This document shows, in pieces, positions 1-5,798 of a stretch of DNA of 14,825 bases. Every line of letters starts with the position of its first letter. Positions within the stretch are counted from its first letter, which is position 1. This stretch comes from an uncultured Desulfovibrio sp. (GTDB lineage Bacteria > Desulfobacterota > Desulfovibrionia > Desulfovibrionales > Desulfovibrionaceae), in NCBI GenBank assembly GCA_945871415.1, contig CAMBWG010000014.1, positions 1 through 14,825 on the forward strand. The letters run 5' to 3'. Position numbers and translations under genes: made by a program. The notes below the pieces were generated by a model. The model saw only the letters and a list, made by a program, of their open reading frames with translations, was not told the DNA's origin and did no database searches.

Positions 1-607
1 GGTTGGGGGTGTTCTTGTCGAGCAGCAGCTTCACGATGAAGATACGCTCCATGATGCGGTCTTCACCCAGAGCATTCTTGGCGGCTTCGGCCACGATGCA
101 CTTGTAGGATTCACCGTTGATCATGATCTGCCAGCGGCCGGAGCGGACGGGCTCGTCGCCGTTGCGCAGGGATTTGCCGGCGGCCTTGGCGGCGGCGCCG
201 TTCATGTTGTGGCCGTTTTCATCCTTGATCCAGCAGGGCAGGCCCCACTCTTCAAACAGATGCACGGAGTCGTCCACGTGACGGCCCACGTCGAAGATCA
301 GGTCTTCGCGCACCAGGCCCATCAGGTCCGTACGAACCATGCGGACGTAGTCGTCGGCGGAGTTCTTGCCAAGATAGGTATTGATGGCGGAGAGGCCCTG
401 AGCCACGGCGCCGGAACGTTCCAGAGCAGCCTTGTCGCAGAGCATGATTTTCAGGCCGTGCTTGTCGCCCCAGCGGACGGCTTCGAAAGCCGTACCGCAA
501 GCGCCCATGCCGCCGCCCACGATCAGCAGGTCAACGTCATGTTCTTTCACTTCGGGTTCAGCAATGGCAACGCCTTTCATCGCTTCCTTAACGGGAATCA
601 TAGGCAT
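1..607 (-). CDS. aprA: Adenylylsulfate reductase alpha subunit, 5' part only
   Basis: This is the FAD-containing catalytic subunit of dissimilatory APS reductase, which reduces adenosine 5'-phosphosulfate to sulfite and AMP in the cytoplasm. About 202 N-terminal codons are present; the rest lies beyond the left edge (the family is usually about 660 residues). The translation begins MPMIPVKEAMKGVAIAEPEV and has the dinucleotide-binding stretch LLIVGGGMGACG (residues 27-38), followed by the AprA-typical segments SGAVAQGLSAINTYLG, FEEWGLPCWIKDENGH and SGRWQIMINGESYKC. The ATG at 607 is preceded by GGAG at a good distance. It lies 39 bp downstream of aprB on the same strand, the usual aprBA order, and is presumably transcribed from the aprB promoter. 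In relatives qmoABC often follows, but that cannot be seen here. Confidence 0.96.
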   Translation of the reverse strand, partial: MPMIPVKEAMKGVAIAEPEVKEHDVDLLIVGGGMGACGTAFEAVRWGDKHGLKIMLCDKAALERSGAVAQGLSAINTYLGKNSADDYVRMVRTDLMGLVREDLIFDVGRHVDDSVHLFEEWGLPCWIKDENGHNMNGAAAKAAGKSLRNGDEPVRSGRWQIMINGESYKCIVAEAAKNALGEDRIMERIFIVKLLLDKNTPN

Positions 608-646
608 GATGAATTTCTCCTTACATTCGCACTGTGGGAAAGGGAC

Positions 647-1123
647 CTACTTGGAGCAGAAGACCTTGTCGGCTTCGGTCACTTCGAACTTCTTGCCCAG
701 CACTTCCTTGGGTTCGGCCAGGGAAGATTCGGTGAACAGCAGTTCGTCATCCAGGTTGGCACCTTCGGGCTTGCCGTCGAAGGGCTTGATGGAGCCTTCA
801 GGCGTGGTGCGAATGGGGAATTTGAAGCGCTTCACGCTGCCATTGCGGAACTTGACGGTCCACATGATGGAGTCGGCGGAGCGCATGGGGATACAGGTGC
901 CGCCCATGGGCGCGAAGTCGGCATAAGGACGGGCAGTGATGGCGCCCTGGGGGCAGATCTTCACGCAGGAATAGCATTCCCAGCAGGCATCCGGTTCCTG
1001 GTTGTACGCCTTCATTTCCTCAGGATCGAGAATCATGAGGTCATTGGGGCAGATGTACATGCAGGCCGTCTTTTCGCCACCCTTGCAACCGTCGCATTTG
1101 GACGGATCCACAAACGTAGGCAT
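647..1123 (-). CDS. aprB: Adenylylsulfate reductase beta subunit (iron-sulfur protein)
   Basis: AprB is the electron-transfer subunit of APS reductase, passing electrons through two [4Fe-4S] clusters to the FAD of AprA. The 158-residue protein has the ferredoxin-like cysteines C10, C13, C21 and C25 (CDGCKGGEKTACMYIC) and C47, C50, C53 and C57 (CWECYSCVKIC). W48, next to C47, sits where a tryptophan is implicated in electron transfer to AprA in characterised enzymes. After residue 60 comes the tail that wraps AprA, with the segments ARPYADFAPMGGTCIPMRS and SIMWTVKFRNGSVKRFKFPI. Length is normal for the family. The start at 1123 has GGAGG seven bases upstream. aprA follows after 39 bp. The upstream promoter is overlapped by a Rex-like operator. 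Confidence 0.97.
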   Translation of the reverse strand: MPTFVDPSKCDGCKGGEKTACMYICPNDLMILDPEEMKAYNQEPDACWECYSCVKICPQGAITARPYADFAPMGGTCIPMRSADSIMWTVKFRNGSVKRFKFPIRTTPEGSIKPFDGKPEGANLDDELLFTESSLAEPKEVLGKKFEVTEADKVFCSK

Positions 1124-1251
1124 AACGTATCCTCCGACTCTTAAAGTGTTTGCGGGTCACATGACCCTTGACCGGGCAGCTACCGGGCCGCCCGAGTGCC
1201 GTCATAGCTTAGTCGCTGCGCGGGAGGGTGTCAAACCGTCCGGCGCTTGGC

Positions 1252-1269
1252 TTGTGTATTAATTAACAA
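1252..1269. promoter_or_regulatory. Rex-like operator over the apr promoter
   Basis: The 18-base sequence TTGTGTATTAATTAACAA resembles the Rex operator pattern TTGTGAANNNNTTCACAA. The right half, TTAACAA, is an exact half site of the TTGTTAA...TTAACAA form. The outer TTGT/ACAA arms are perfectly symmetric and extend by GC pairs (GCTTGT...ACAAGC at 1250-1271). Rex represses anaerobic energy genes and leaves DNA when NADH is high. It is reported to control sulfate-reduction genes in Desulfovibrio. The overlap with the predicted -10 supports a repressor role; binding is inferred. Confidence 0.5.
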
Positions 1270-1289
1270 GCGCAAGGTGTTTGCGTCAA
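1260..1289 (-). promoter_or_regulatory. Candidate sigma-70 promoter of aprBA
   Basis: On the minus strand there is TTGACG at 1289-1284, then an 18-base spacer (17 if read one base earlier) and an A/T-only stretch TTAATTA at 1266-1260 as the -10. The -35 is a five-of-six match to TTGACA; the -10 is a weak match. Transcription would begin near 1253, giving a leader of about 130 bases before aprB. The -10 falls inside the inverted repeat at 1252-1269, which suits repression. Confidence 0.5.
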
Positions 1290-1523
1290 CCCCCTCCCCA
1301 TAAAAATCTTGGCTACTTTTTTTGAAGTTCATCATAACACATCAAAAAAACACCATTTTTACAGCATGCAAAAAAAGTTTTTTCCGCATTGCGCTTTTGA
1401 GGGAAGGTCACGGCCCGCCCCGGCCCCCGAAAAGCCCCGCCCAAGGCTTGCCAGCGGACCATTTTCGGGCTAACAGCCTTGCAGGCGCTGTGCGCCCATA
1501 CCACTTTGCAGGATTGACAATTT

Positions 1524-3227
1524 ATGAGTGACCAATTCCACGAGTCCAAAGCCCGACGCCCGCTGCGTGATGTCGTGAGCGATATTGACCGAGACATTCT
1601 GCGTCTGCTGATGCGCCGCCACAACCTGCTGCGCAAGATGCACAACGCCAAAGGTTTCCTTGATCCTTCAGAAGAAAAGGGGCTGCGCGAAGCCTGGGAA
1701 GCCGCCGTCTCGCGCGTCAGCCGCGACGCCCGCCTCTCCAGCCGCTTTTTCTCTCTCATGCAGGAAGTGGATTTTCTCCCCCGTCCCGAGGACGGGGAAG
1801 AACGCCGCGCCGCCTTCAACCTTGCCCCGCCGGCCCTTCCCGTCAAGCTGGATATGGAAGCGCCTCTGGCCTGCCGCGCAACCCGGGCATGGCTCTTTCT
1901 GGCCGCCGCTTCCGGGCGTCAGCTGCATCTGGGCCCCTGCCTGATGAACGATCCTATTGTGGACTGCGTCAAGCTCTTCAATCAGATGGGCGCGGCGCTC
2001 AACCGCGAGGACGGCAGCGTCACCGCCGCCGCGGCCGCGCCCATGACGGCCCCGGACAAGGTTCTGCATGCGGGCGACAGCGCCTGGAACTTCTATCTTG
2101 CCCTGGCCTACTACCTCGGCCGCCCCTCCCGCACAAAATTTACCGGCGACACCAGCCTCAAGCTCGGTGACTTCTCGCCGCTGCGCCGTCTCATGCCCGC
2201 TCTCGGTGCGCGCCTTGTGCATGTGGTCCCCAAGAGCGACGGCTTCCCCATTCGCATTGAATGTTCCGGCGCTCTGCCCGACAGCCTGCGTTTCCCCGCC
2301 GAAGCGCCCATTGAGCTGGCCGAGGCTCTGCTGCTGGCGGGTTCCTTCTATGAACGGCCGCTGCGCATTGATCTTGCCGATCATCCCCACAAGGACATTC
2401 TGCGGAGCCGCACGCTGCCGATACTGCGCAGCATCGGCGCTCAGCTGGAAGAGGACGGCGACGCATTCCGAATCACCCCTTCCGACATTGATCTGCCGCA
2501 GCATCCCCTTCTGCCCATGGAACCCGAGCTGGCCCTTTTCCTGCTGGCGCTCGCTCCGGCTCTCGGCGGCGAAGTGCGCCTTCGCGGCCGCTGGCCCCAG
2601 TATCCCGGCGCGAAAGCCGGACTGGAGCTGCTCAGGGCCTGCGGCGCCGACGTCACTACCGGCGAGGATGCCGTCAGCTGTACGGCAAAGGCCCCGCTGG
2701 CAAGCCTGCCCGGGCAGGCCCTGACGGCCATTGACGACAGCTTCCCCGCCGACTGGCTGCCCCTGCCCATTGCTCTGGCGGCGGCCGCCGCACTCCGGGA
2801 AGGAGACGCCGCCATGCCCGCGCTGACGGACTCCCAGCTGCGCGCCGACGCGCAGGGCTTCCTTATGGATCTGGGGCTCGACGCGCTGGACGGCAAGGTT
2901 CGCCCCCGCAACTTCCCCGCCGCCGAAAACGGCGAAGACGGCGAAGAACGCCGCGTGGAGCGTCACCCCTGGAACGCGCCCACCCCCGTCTGGGCTCTGG
3001 CGCTGGCCGTGGCCGCCTGCGCCCACGGCGCGCGCACGGGCTTCAAGCTCGGCAATCCCGGCATCATCACCGCCCTGTATCCGGCCTTCTGGGCCCTGTA
3101 CAACGGGCTGCCCGAGCCCCGCATGCAGCGTCAGGCGGAAAAGGACGCGCCGGCCGCTCCCAGGCGTCGCCGCGTCATCACCAACGCCATCGCCGTTCTG
3201 CCCGAACCCCGGGACGAGGACTATTAA
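1524..3227 (+). CDS. Chorismate mutase domain fused to a degenerate EPSP-synthase-fold domain
   Basis: The 567-residue protein has two parts. Residues 12-88 match the AroQ chorismate mutase helical fold. Counting along E. coli PheA, the catalytic R11, R28, K39, R51 and E52 fall without gaps on R15, R32, K43, R55 and E56. D48 falls on K52 and Q88 on R87. Residues about 110-530 follow the EPSP synthase fold, with recognisable repeats (RATRAWLFLAAASG, FTGDTSLKLGDFSPLRRL, DDSFPADWLPLPIALAAA). The catalytic signatures are changed, however: the SKS lysine is lost, GNAGTAMR reads HAGDSAWN, SSQ is absent, KETDR reads LTDSQLRAD, DHRMAM is not recognisable and the C-terminal lysine is lost. It is therefore probably not an active AroA. 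The mutase part may work or may sense aromatic precursors. The ATG at 1524 has only a weak AGG upstream. It is divergent from aprBA. An ordinary but divergent AroA is the alternative reading. Confidence 0.7.
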   Translation: MSDQFHESKARRPLRDVVSDIDRDILRLLMRRHNLLRKMHNAKGFLDPSEEKGLREAWEAAVSRVSRDARLSSRFFSLMQEVDFLPRPEDGEERRAAFNLAPPALPVKLDMEAPLACRATRAWLFLAAASGRQLHLGPCLMNDPIVDCVKLFNQMGAALNREDGSVTAAAAAPMTAPDKVLHAGDSAWNFYLALAYYLGRPSRTKFTGDTSLKLGDFSPLRRLMPALGARLVHVVPKSDGFPIRIECSGALPDSLRFPAEAPIELAEALLLAGSFYERPLRIDLADHPHKDILRSRTLPILRSIGAQLEEDGDAFRITPSDIDLPQHPLLPMEPELALFLLALAPALGGEVRLRGRWPQYPGAKAGLELLRACGADVTTGEDAVSCTAKAPLASLPGQALTAIDDSFPADWLPLPIALAAAAALREGDAAMPALTDSQLRADAQGFLMDLGLDALDGKVRPRNFPAAENGEDGEERRVERHPWNAPTPVWALALAVAACAHGARTGFKLGNPGIITALYPAFWALYNGLPEPRMQRQAEKDAPAAPRRRRVITNAIAVLPEPRDEDY

Positions 3228-3230
3228 GCT

Positions 3231-3457
3231 CAGGACTCATTACGGCTTTCTTGAGGGGGAAGAAACCCCTTTGCTCTGCTGTCGATGTCCGTAAGGCTCC
3301 TGCGTCGCCTGACGGGCACGGCCTGCGGCCGCCCGTCGGGTCGCTGCTTGCGGCAAAAAGGGCTTTCTTCCCCCCCAAACTCCCCCATCTTCCCCAAAAC
3401 CCGCACATAATGAATAGAAAAATATGCCGGGGAATCAACATCTGATAATGAGTCCTG
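3231..3457. repeat. 12-bp inverted repeat enclosing repeat copy 1
   Basis: CAGGACTCATTA at 3231-3242 is the exact reverse complement of TAATGAGTCCTG at 3446-3457. The pair encloses 203 bp that include the G/C-tract element. It could be the border of a small non-autonomous element or a long-range RNA stem. No target-site duplication is evident. Confidence 0.45.
3247..3400 (+). repeat. G/C-tract 3'-end repeat, copy 1 (diverged)
   Basis: It starts 19 bp after the stop of the chorismate-mutase fusion gene. The left end reads TTGAGGGGGAAGAAACCCCT and the right end is C-rich (CCCCCCAAAC, then TCCCCCATCTTCCCCAAAA). Both ends match the layout of the copies at 3688-3774 and 14695-14810. The middle is unique and contains the hairpin GACGGGC (3311-3317) with GCCCGTC (3331-3337), with nested GGCC pairs. 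The element is in the sense direction of the preceding gene. Confidence 0.55.
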
Positions 3458-3472
3458 CCCCTGACACGCTCT

Positions 3473-3524
3473 GACCAAAAGACCTCCCGAAAGCCATTAC
3501 AGACTTTCGGGAGGTCTTTTGGTC
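3473..3524. terminator. Bidirectional rho-independent terminator
   Basis: A perfect 21-bp inverted repeat (3473-3493 with 3504-3524) around a 10-base loop. The core is GACCTCCCGAAAG / CTTTCGGGAGGTC, flanked by AAAA on the left and TTTT on the right, so a T tract follows the stem on both strands. It lies between convergent genes and can stop transcripts from the chorismate-mutase fusion (plus) and the DJ-1 gene (minus). Confidence 0.9.
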
Positions 3525-3687
3525 TGCCGTCCGCCCACGGCAAAAAAAAGCAGGACAAAAAAGCAGGAAATGCTTCTTTCGCTCCGCAGAATGCGAGGAG
3601 ACCCCGCGCCCGCTATTCTCCCAGGACACCGGGGGACGGATGTAACGAGGAAAGCGGCTGCATCCCCGAAGCGTACATACTCCAGAT

Positions 3688-3774
3688 AAAAGCGCGCTGG
3701 GGAGGGGATGGGGGGCTTGGGGGGAAGGGGGACCCCTCTCGCGCCAGCAGAGGGGTCCCCCTTCCCCCCAAAGC
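3688..3774 (-). repeat. G/C-tract 3'-end repeat, copy 2, with perfect 23-bp hairpin
   Basis: It begins about 10 bp after the stop of the DJ-1 gene, in that gene's reading direction. On the plus strand it opens with AAAAGCGCGCTGGGG, shared exactly with the reverse complement of the copy at the window's right end, and closes with CAGAGGGG plus a C-rich tract. Bases 3717-3739 and 3749-3771 form a perfect 23-bp stem with a nine-base loop. It has no adjacent T tract, so it is not a textbook terminator. Confidence 0.7.
3699..3731 (+). other. Potential G-quadruplex tract
   Basis: Five G runs of 4, 4, 6, 6 and 5 bases are separated by only 1, 2, 3 and 2 bases on the plus strand. This satisfies the usual G4 pattern strongly. 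For the DJ-1 transcript, which runs on the minus strand, the G-rich strand is the template. Formation in vivo is inferred. Confidence 0.55.
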
Positions 3775-3784
3775 TCATAAGCCC

Positions 3785-4366
3785 CTAATGCGTAATGACG
3801 GTTCCCATCAGTTTCGCAAAGGCCGCAATCCATTCGGGATGGGCGGGCCAGGCCGGAGCCGTGACGAGGTGCTCATGCACCACGGCATTGCTCATGGTCG
3901 CGTTGGCGTCGGCCCAGGTGGCGCCCGCATCCAGTATATCGGGGCGGACGGCGGGATAGCAGGTGCAGGTATGGCCCTTGAGCACGCCGGCCGTCACGAG
4001 CAGCTGGGGCCCGTGGCAGATGGCGGCAATAGGCTTTCTGGCGGCGTCAAACTCGCGCACGATCTCCAGCACGCGGGCATTGAGACGCAGATATTCGGGA
4101 GCGCGACCGCCGGGGACGCACAGCCCCGCGTAGTCGGCCACGTTCACCTTGTCGAAGTCGTAGTTGATGGCGAAGTTGTGACCGCGCTTTTCGGAATAGG
4201 TCTGGTCGCCTTCAAAATCATGGATGGCCGTGCGCACCACATCCCCCGGCTTCTTGCCGGGGCAGACGGCATGCACCTCATAGCCCAGCAGCTGCAGCAT
4301 CTGGAAGGGGACCATAGCTTCATAATCTTCCACATAGTCGCCCACAAGCAACAGAACCTTTTTCAT
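3785..4366 (-). CDS. DJ-1/PfpI family protein, glyoxalase III-like
   Basis: This 193-residue cytoplasmic protein of the DJ-1/PfpI superfamily begins [20 protein letters not shown]. The conserved acidic residue lies in the E13/E16 region, and the nucleophile elbow AAICHGPQ places the reactive cysteine at C117 with H118 next to it. The segments [30 protein letters not shown] and [17 protein letters not shown] closely follow the plant DJ-1D type, for which methylglyoxal (glyoxalase III) activity is known. A role in carbonyl detoxification is likely, while protease or deglycase activity is less certain. I chose the ATG at 4366 because AAGGA lies seven bases upstream; the longer frame to 4429 adds an arginine-rich stretch encoded by a terminator. 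It lies downstream of the efflux adaptor gene but is separated from it by a terminator. Confidence 0.85.
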   Translation of the reverse strand: MKKVLLLVGDYVEDYEAMVPFQMLQLLGYEVHAVCPGKKPGDVVRTAIHDFEGDQTYSEKRGHNFAINYDFDKVNVADYAGLCVPGGRAPEYLRLNARVLEIVREFDAARKPIAAICHGPQLLVTAGVLKGHTCTCYPAVRPDILDAGATWADANATMSNAVVHEHLVTAPAWPAHPEWIAAFAKLMGTVITH

Positions 4367-4394
4367 ATCGCGTCCTTGGTTATTTATTCGCAAA

Positions 4395-4426
4395 AGAGGC
4401 GGACGACGCCTGCGCCGTCCGCCTCT
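4395..4426 (-). terminator. Terminator after the efflux adaptor gene
   Basis: An 11-bp perfect stem (4395-4405 with 4416-4426, core GAGGCGGACG / CGTCCGCCTC) with a 10-base loop. On the minus strand it is followed by TTTT (4394-4391). It lies 40 bp past the adaptor stop and before the DJ-1 start, so the two genes are probably separate transcription units or joined only by read-through. Confidence 0.75.
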
Positions 4427-4465
4427 CATATAAGCATGAAGCGGAGAAAGGGAAGCCCCGCGCCG

Positions 4466-5563
4466 TCACTGTACAATGGTTACGGGCACGCCGGGCGCAA
4501 GACGGATCATACCGTCCACAACAATATTGTCCCCGGCTTCCAGCTTCGCATCCACGGCGCAGCGGCCGTCAAATTCAAACAGCACTCTGACGGGAACCGT
4601 CTCGGCCTTGCCGTCCGGACTGATACGGTAGACATAGGTGCCGTCGCGGCCGGACTGCACGGCAACCGTCGGCAGAACCAGCGCATTCTTTTCCGTCCCG
4701 AGCGGCAGCCGCACGTTGACGAACTGCCCGGGCCAGAGGCGGCGGCTTTCATTGGTAAAGGTGGCGCGCAGCCGGATGGTGCCCGTGCGGGTGTCCACCT
4801 CGTTTTCCACCAGCGTCAGCTCGCCCTTTTCGGGATCGCCGCCCAGAGGGGTGGCCGTCACTTCCACGGGGCCCTCGGCCCGGCGCTCGAAGATGGTGGA
4901 AAGATTGTGCTCAGGAACCGAAAAAACCACGTAGCAGGGGCTTATGGTATGGATGGTCAGCAGAGGCGTCTCCGCATTTTCCTTGACCATATTGCCCTTG
5001 TCCACGGAAAGGGAGCCCACGCGCCCGCCGATGGGCGCGGTCAGCGTGCAGTAGCTTACCTGAAGGGCCGCGCTGTCCACGGCCGCGGCATCGGACTGCA
5101 CGGTTCCCTTGAGGGCCGCCGCCTCGGTGGCCGTGGCCTCGTAGGCCTCCCGGCTGACGTAGCCGTTCTTGACCAGCTCGGAATAGCGGCGCATATCGTC
5201 GCGCGCCTTGACCAGCTGGGCACGGGATTTTGCCAGCAGCGCTTCCTTTTCCCGCAGCTGCGCCACAAAGGGACGGTCGTCGAGGCTGATCAGGGTCTGC
5301 CCTTCTTCCACGTCCTGTCCTTCGGTAAAGTGGACTTTGACGATCTCCCCCGTAACGCGCGACACCACGCCCACCGATGCGGACGCCTTGACGTTGCCCA
5401 CGACCTGAAGCACGCGCCCGGCATCCTCGCGCACGACCTGCTCCACGCGCACGCGCGGAGCCTCTATCTGCCGTTGTCCCTTCCTGTCGTCGGAACATGC
5501 CGCCAGACTCAGCACCAGCAGCATGCCCGCCAGAAGACGGGCCCAACCTTTCTGATCCTGCAT
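4466..5563 (-). CDS. RND-type efflux periplasmic adaptor lipoprotein (MdtA/AcrA-like)
   Basis: A 365-residue membrane fusion protein that would link an inner-membrane RND pump to an outer-membrane channel. It has a lipoprotein signal with lipobox LAAC (C23), S24 at +2 and acids at +3/+4. A lipoyl-like half follows (VTGEIVKVHFTEGQDVEEGQ, about 68-87), then an alpha-hairpin of about 100-165 with heptad-like helices (LREKEALLAKSRAQLVKARDD). The second lipoyl half is TLTAPIGGRVGSLSVDKGNMV. Beta-barrel and membrane-proximal domains run to the end (DTRTGTIRLRATFTN, LWPGQFVNVRLPLG). Length is normal. ATG 5563 has GCAGG upstream. Such genes usually precede an RND permease; here the next gene on the strand is DJ-1-like, so the adaptor appears orphaned. 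Substrate unknown. Confidence 0.88.
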   Translation of the reverse strand: MQDQKGWARLLAGMLLVLSLAACSDDRKGQRQIEAPRVRVEQVVREDAGRVLQVVGNVKASASVGVVSRVTGEIVKVHFTEGQDVEEGQTLISLDDRPFVAQLREKEALLAKSRAQLVKARDDMRRYSELVKNGYVSREAYEATATEAAALKGTVQSDAAAVDSAALQVSYCTLTAPIGGRVGSLSVDKGNMVKENAETPLLTIHTISPCYVVFSVPEHNLSTIFERRAEGPVEVTATPLGGDPEKGELTLVENEVDTRTGTIRLRATFTNESRRLWPGQFVNVRLPLGTEKNALVLPTVAVQSGRDGTYVYRISPDGKAETVPVRVLFEFDGRCAVDAKLEAGDNIVVDGMIRLAPGVPVTIVQ

Positions 5564-5642
5564 GACATACCTGCCTTTTCCCTACCACAAACATATGAAA
5601 GGCGGACCGTCAAGCCCGCTCCGCCGGAACAGGAAGCGCCGA

Positions 5643-5680
5643 GCCCCGCGTTCCGCCTTTTTCAAAGGCAAAACGCTCTA
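5643..5680 (+). repeat. TAGAGC repeat family, end fragment in front of speA
   Basis: Bases 5643-5680 end in AAACGCTCTA and include CCTTTTTCAAAG. About 32 of 38 positions match the reverse complement of the left end of the full element at 9725-9874. The fragment ends four bases before the speA -35 box. Only the terminal part is recognisable. Confidence 0.6.
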
Positions 5681-5683
5681 TTG

Positions 5684-5712
5684 TTGACGCTGGGGCCGCG
5701 AGAACGTACATA
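5684..5712 (+). promoter_or_regulatory. Candidate sigma-70 promoter of speA
   Basis: TTGACG at 5684-5689, a 17-base spacer, then TACATA at 5707-5712. Transcription would start near 5719, leaving a leader of about 80 bases that contains GC-rich inverted repeats (5738-5753 and 5771-5783). The second ends five bases before the ribosome binding site. Confidence 0.5.
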
Positions 5713-5798
5713 GGGGGCAGTTGCCGGGGCGGGGTATTGCCCGCCCGCGGGCAGGCCGCAGAGAGACATCCCGCCTCGGGCGGAATCAGGAGGAGACA

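Larger units (their letters stand above)
1124..1523. other. Intergenic region between aprB and the divergent gene
   Basis: No gene is seen in these 400 bp. The side next to aprB (1124-1253) is the predicted apr leader and contains the perfect hairpin GGGTCACATGACCC at 1154-1167. The apr promoter and Rex-like operator lie at 1252-1289. Bases 1303-1385 hold several A or T runs of five to eight bases in otherwise GC-rich DNA. They sit upstream of the apr -35, where curved DNA or UP-like elements would act. No convincing plus-strand promoter for the gene at 1524 was found. Confidence 0.6.
3228..3784. other. Gene-free region rich in repeats and hairpins
   Basis: This 557-bp stretch lies between two convergent genes and has no convincing CDS. 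It holds a 12-bp inverted repeat (3231-3242 with 3446-3457) enclosing one copy of the G/C-tract repeat, a long bidirectional terminator at 3473-3524, and a second copy of the same repeat at 3688-3774. Bases 3525-3687 show only A runs (3541-3548, 3556-3561) and short GC hairpins; I see no further feature there. Confidence 0.6.

Noticed and set aside
209..1144. 311-codon open frame on the plus strand
   Set aside because: It is antisense to aprA and aprB, both certain.
1668..3026. 452-codon open frame on the minus strand
   Set aside because: It is antisense to the chorismate-mutase fusion gene and has no motif.
3588..3690. Possible 33-codon small ORF on the plus strand in the gene-free region
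   Set aside because: No ribosome binding site, very basic composition without motifs, and it runs up to a repeat.
3231..3774. CRISPR array
   Set aside because: Repeats are few, unequal in spacing and arranged as inverted or gene-oriented elements. There are no regular direct repeats with spacers and no cas gene.
4367..4429. Upstream extension of the DJ-1-like gene
   Set aside because: The added residues ([13 protein letters not shown]...) are encoded by the terminator stem, and a good ribosome binding site serves the ATG at 4366.
3788..5713. 641-codon open frame on the plus strand
   Set aside because: It is antisense to two convincing genes (DJ-1-like and efflux adaptor) and crosses a terminator. 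The histidine- and glycine-rich composition is typical of a shadow frame.
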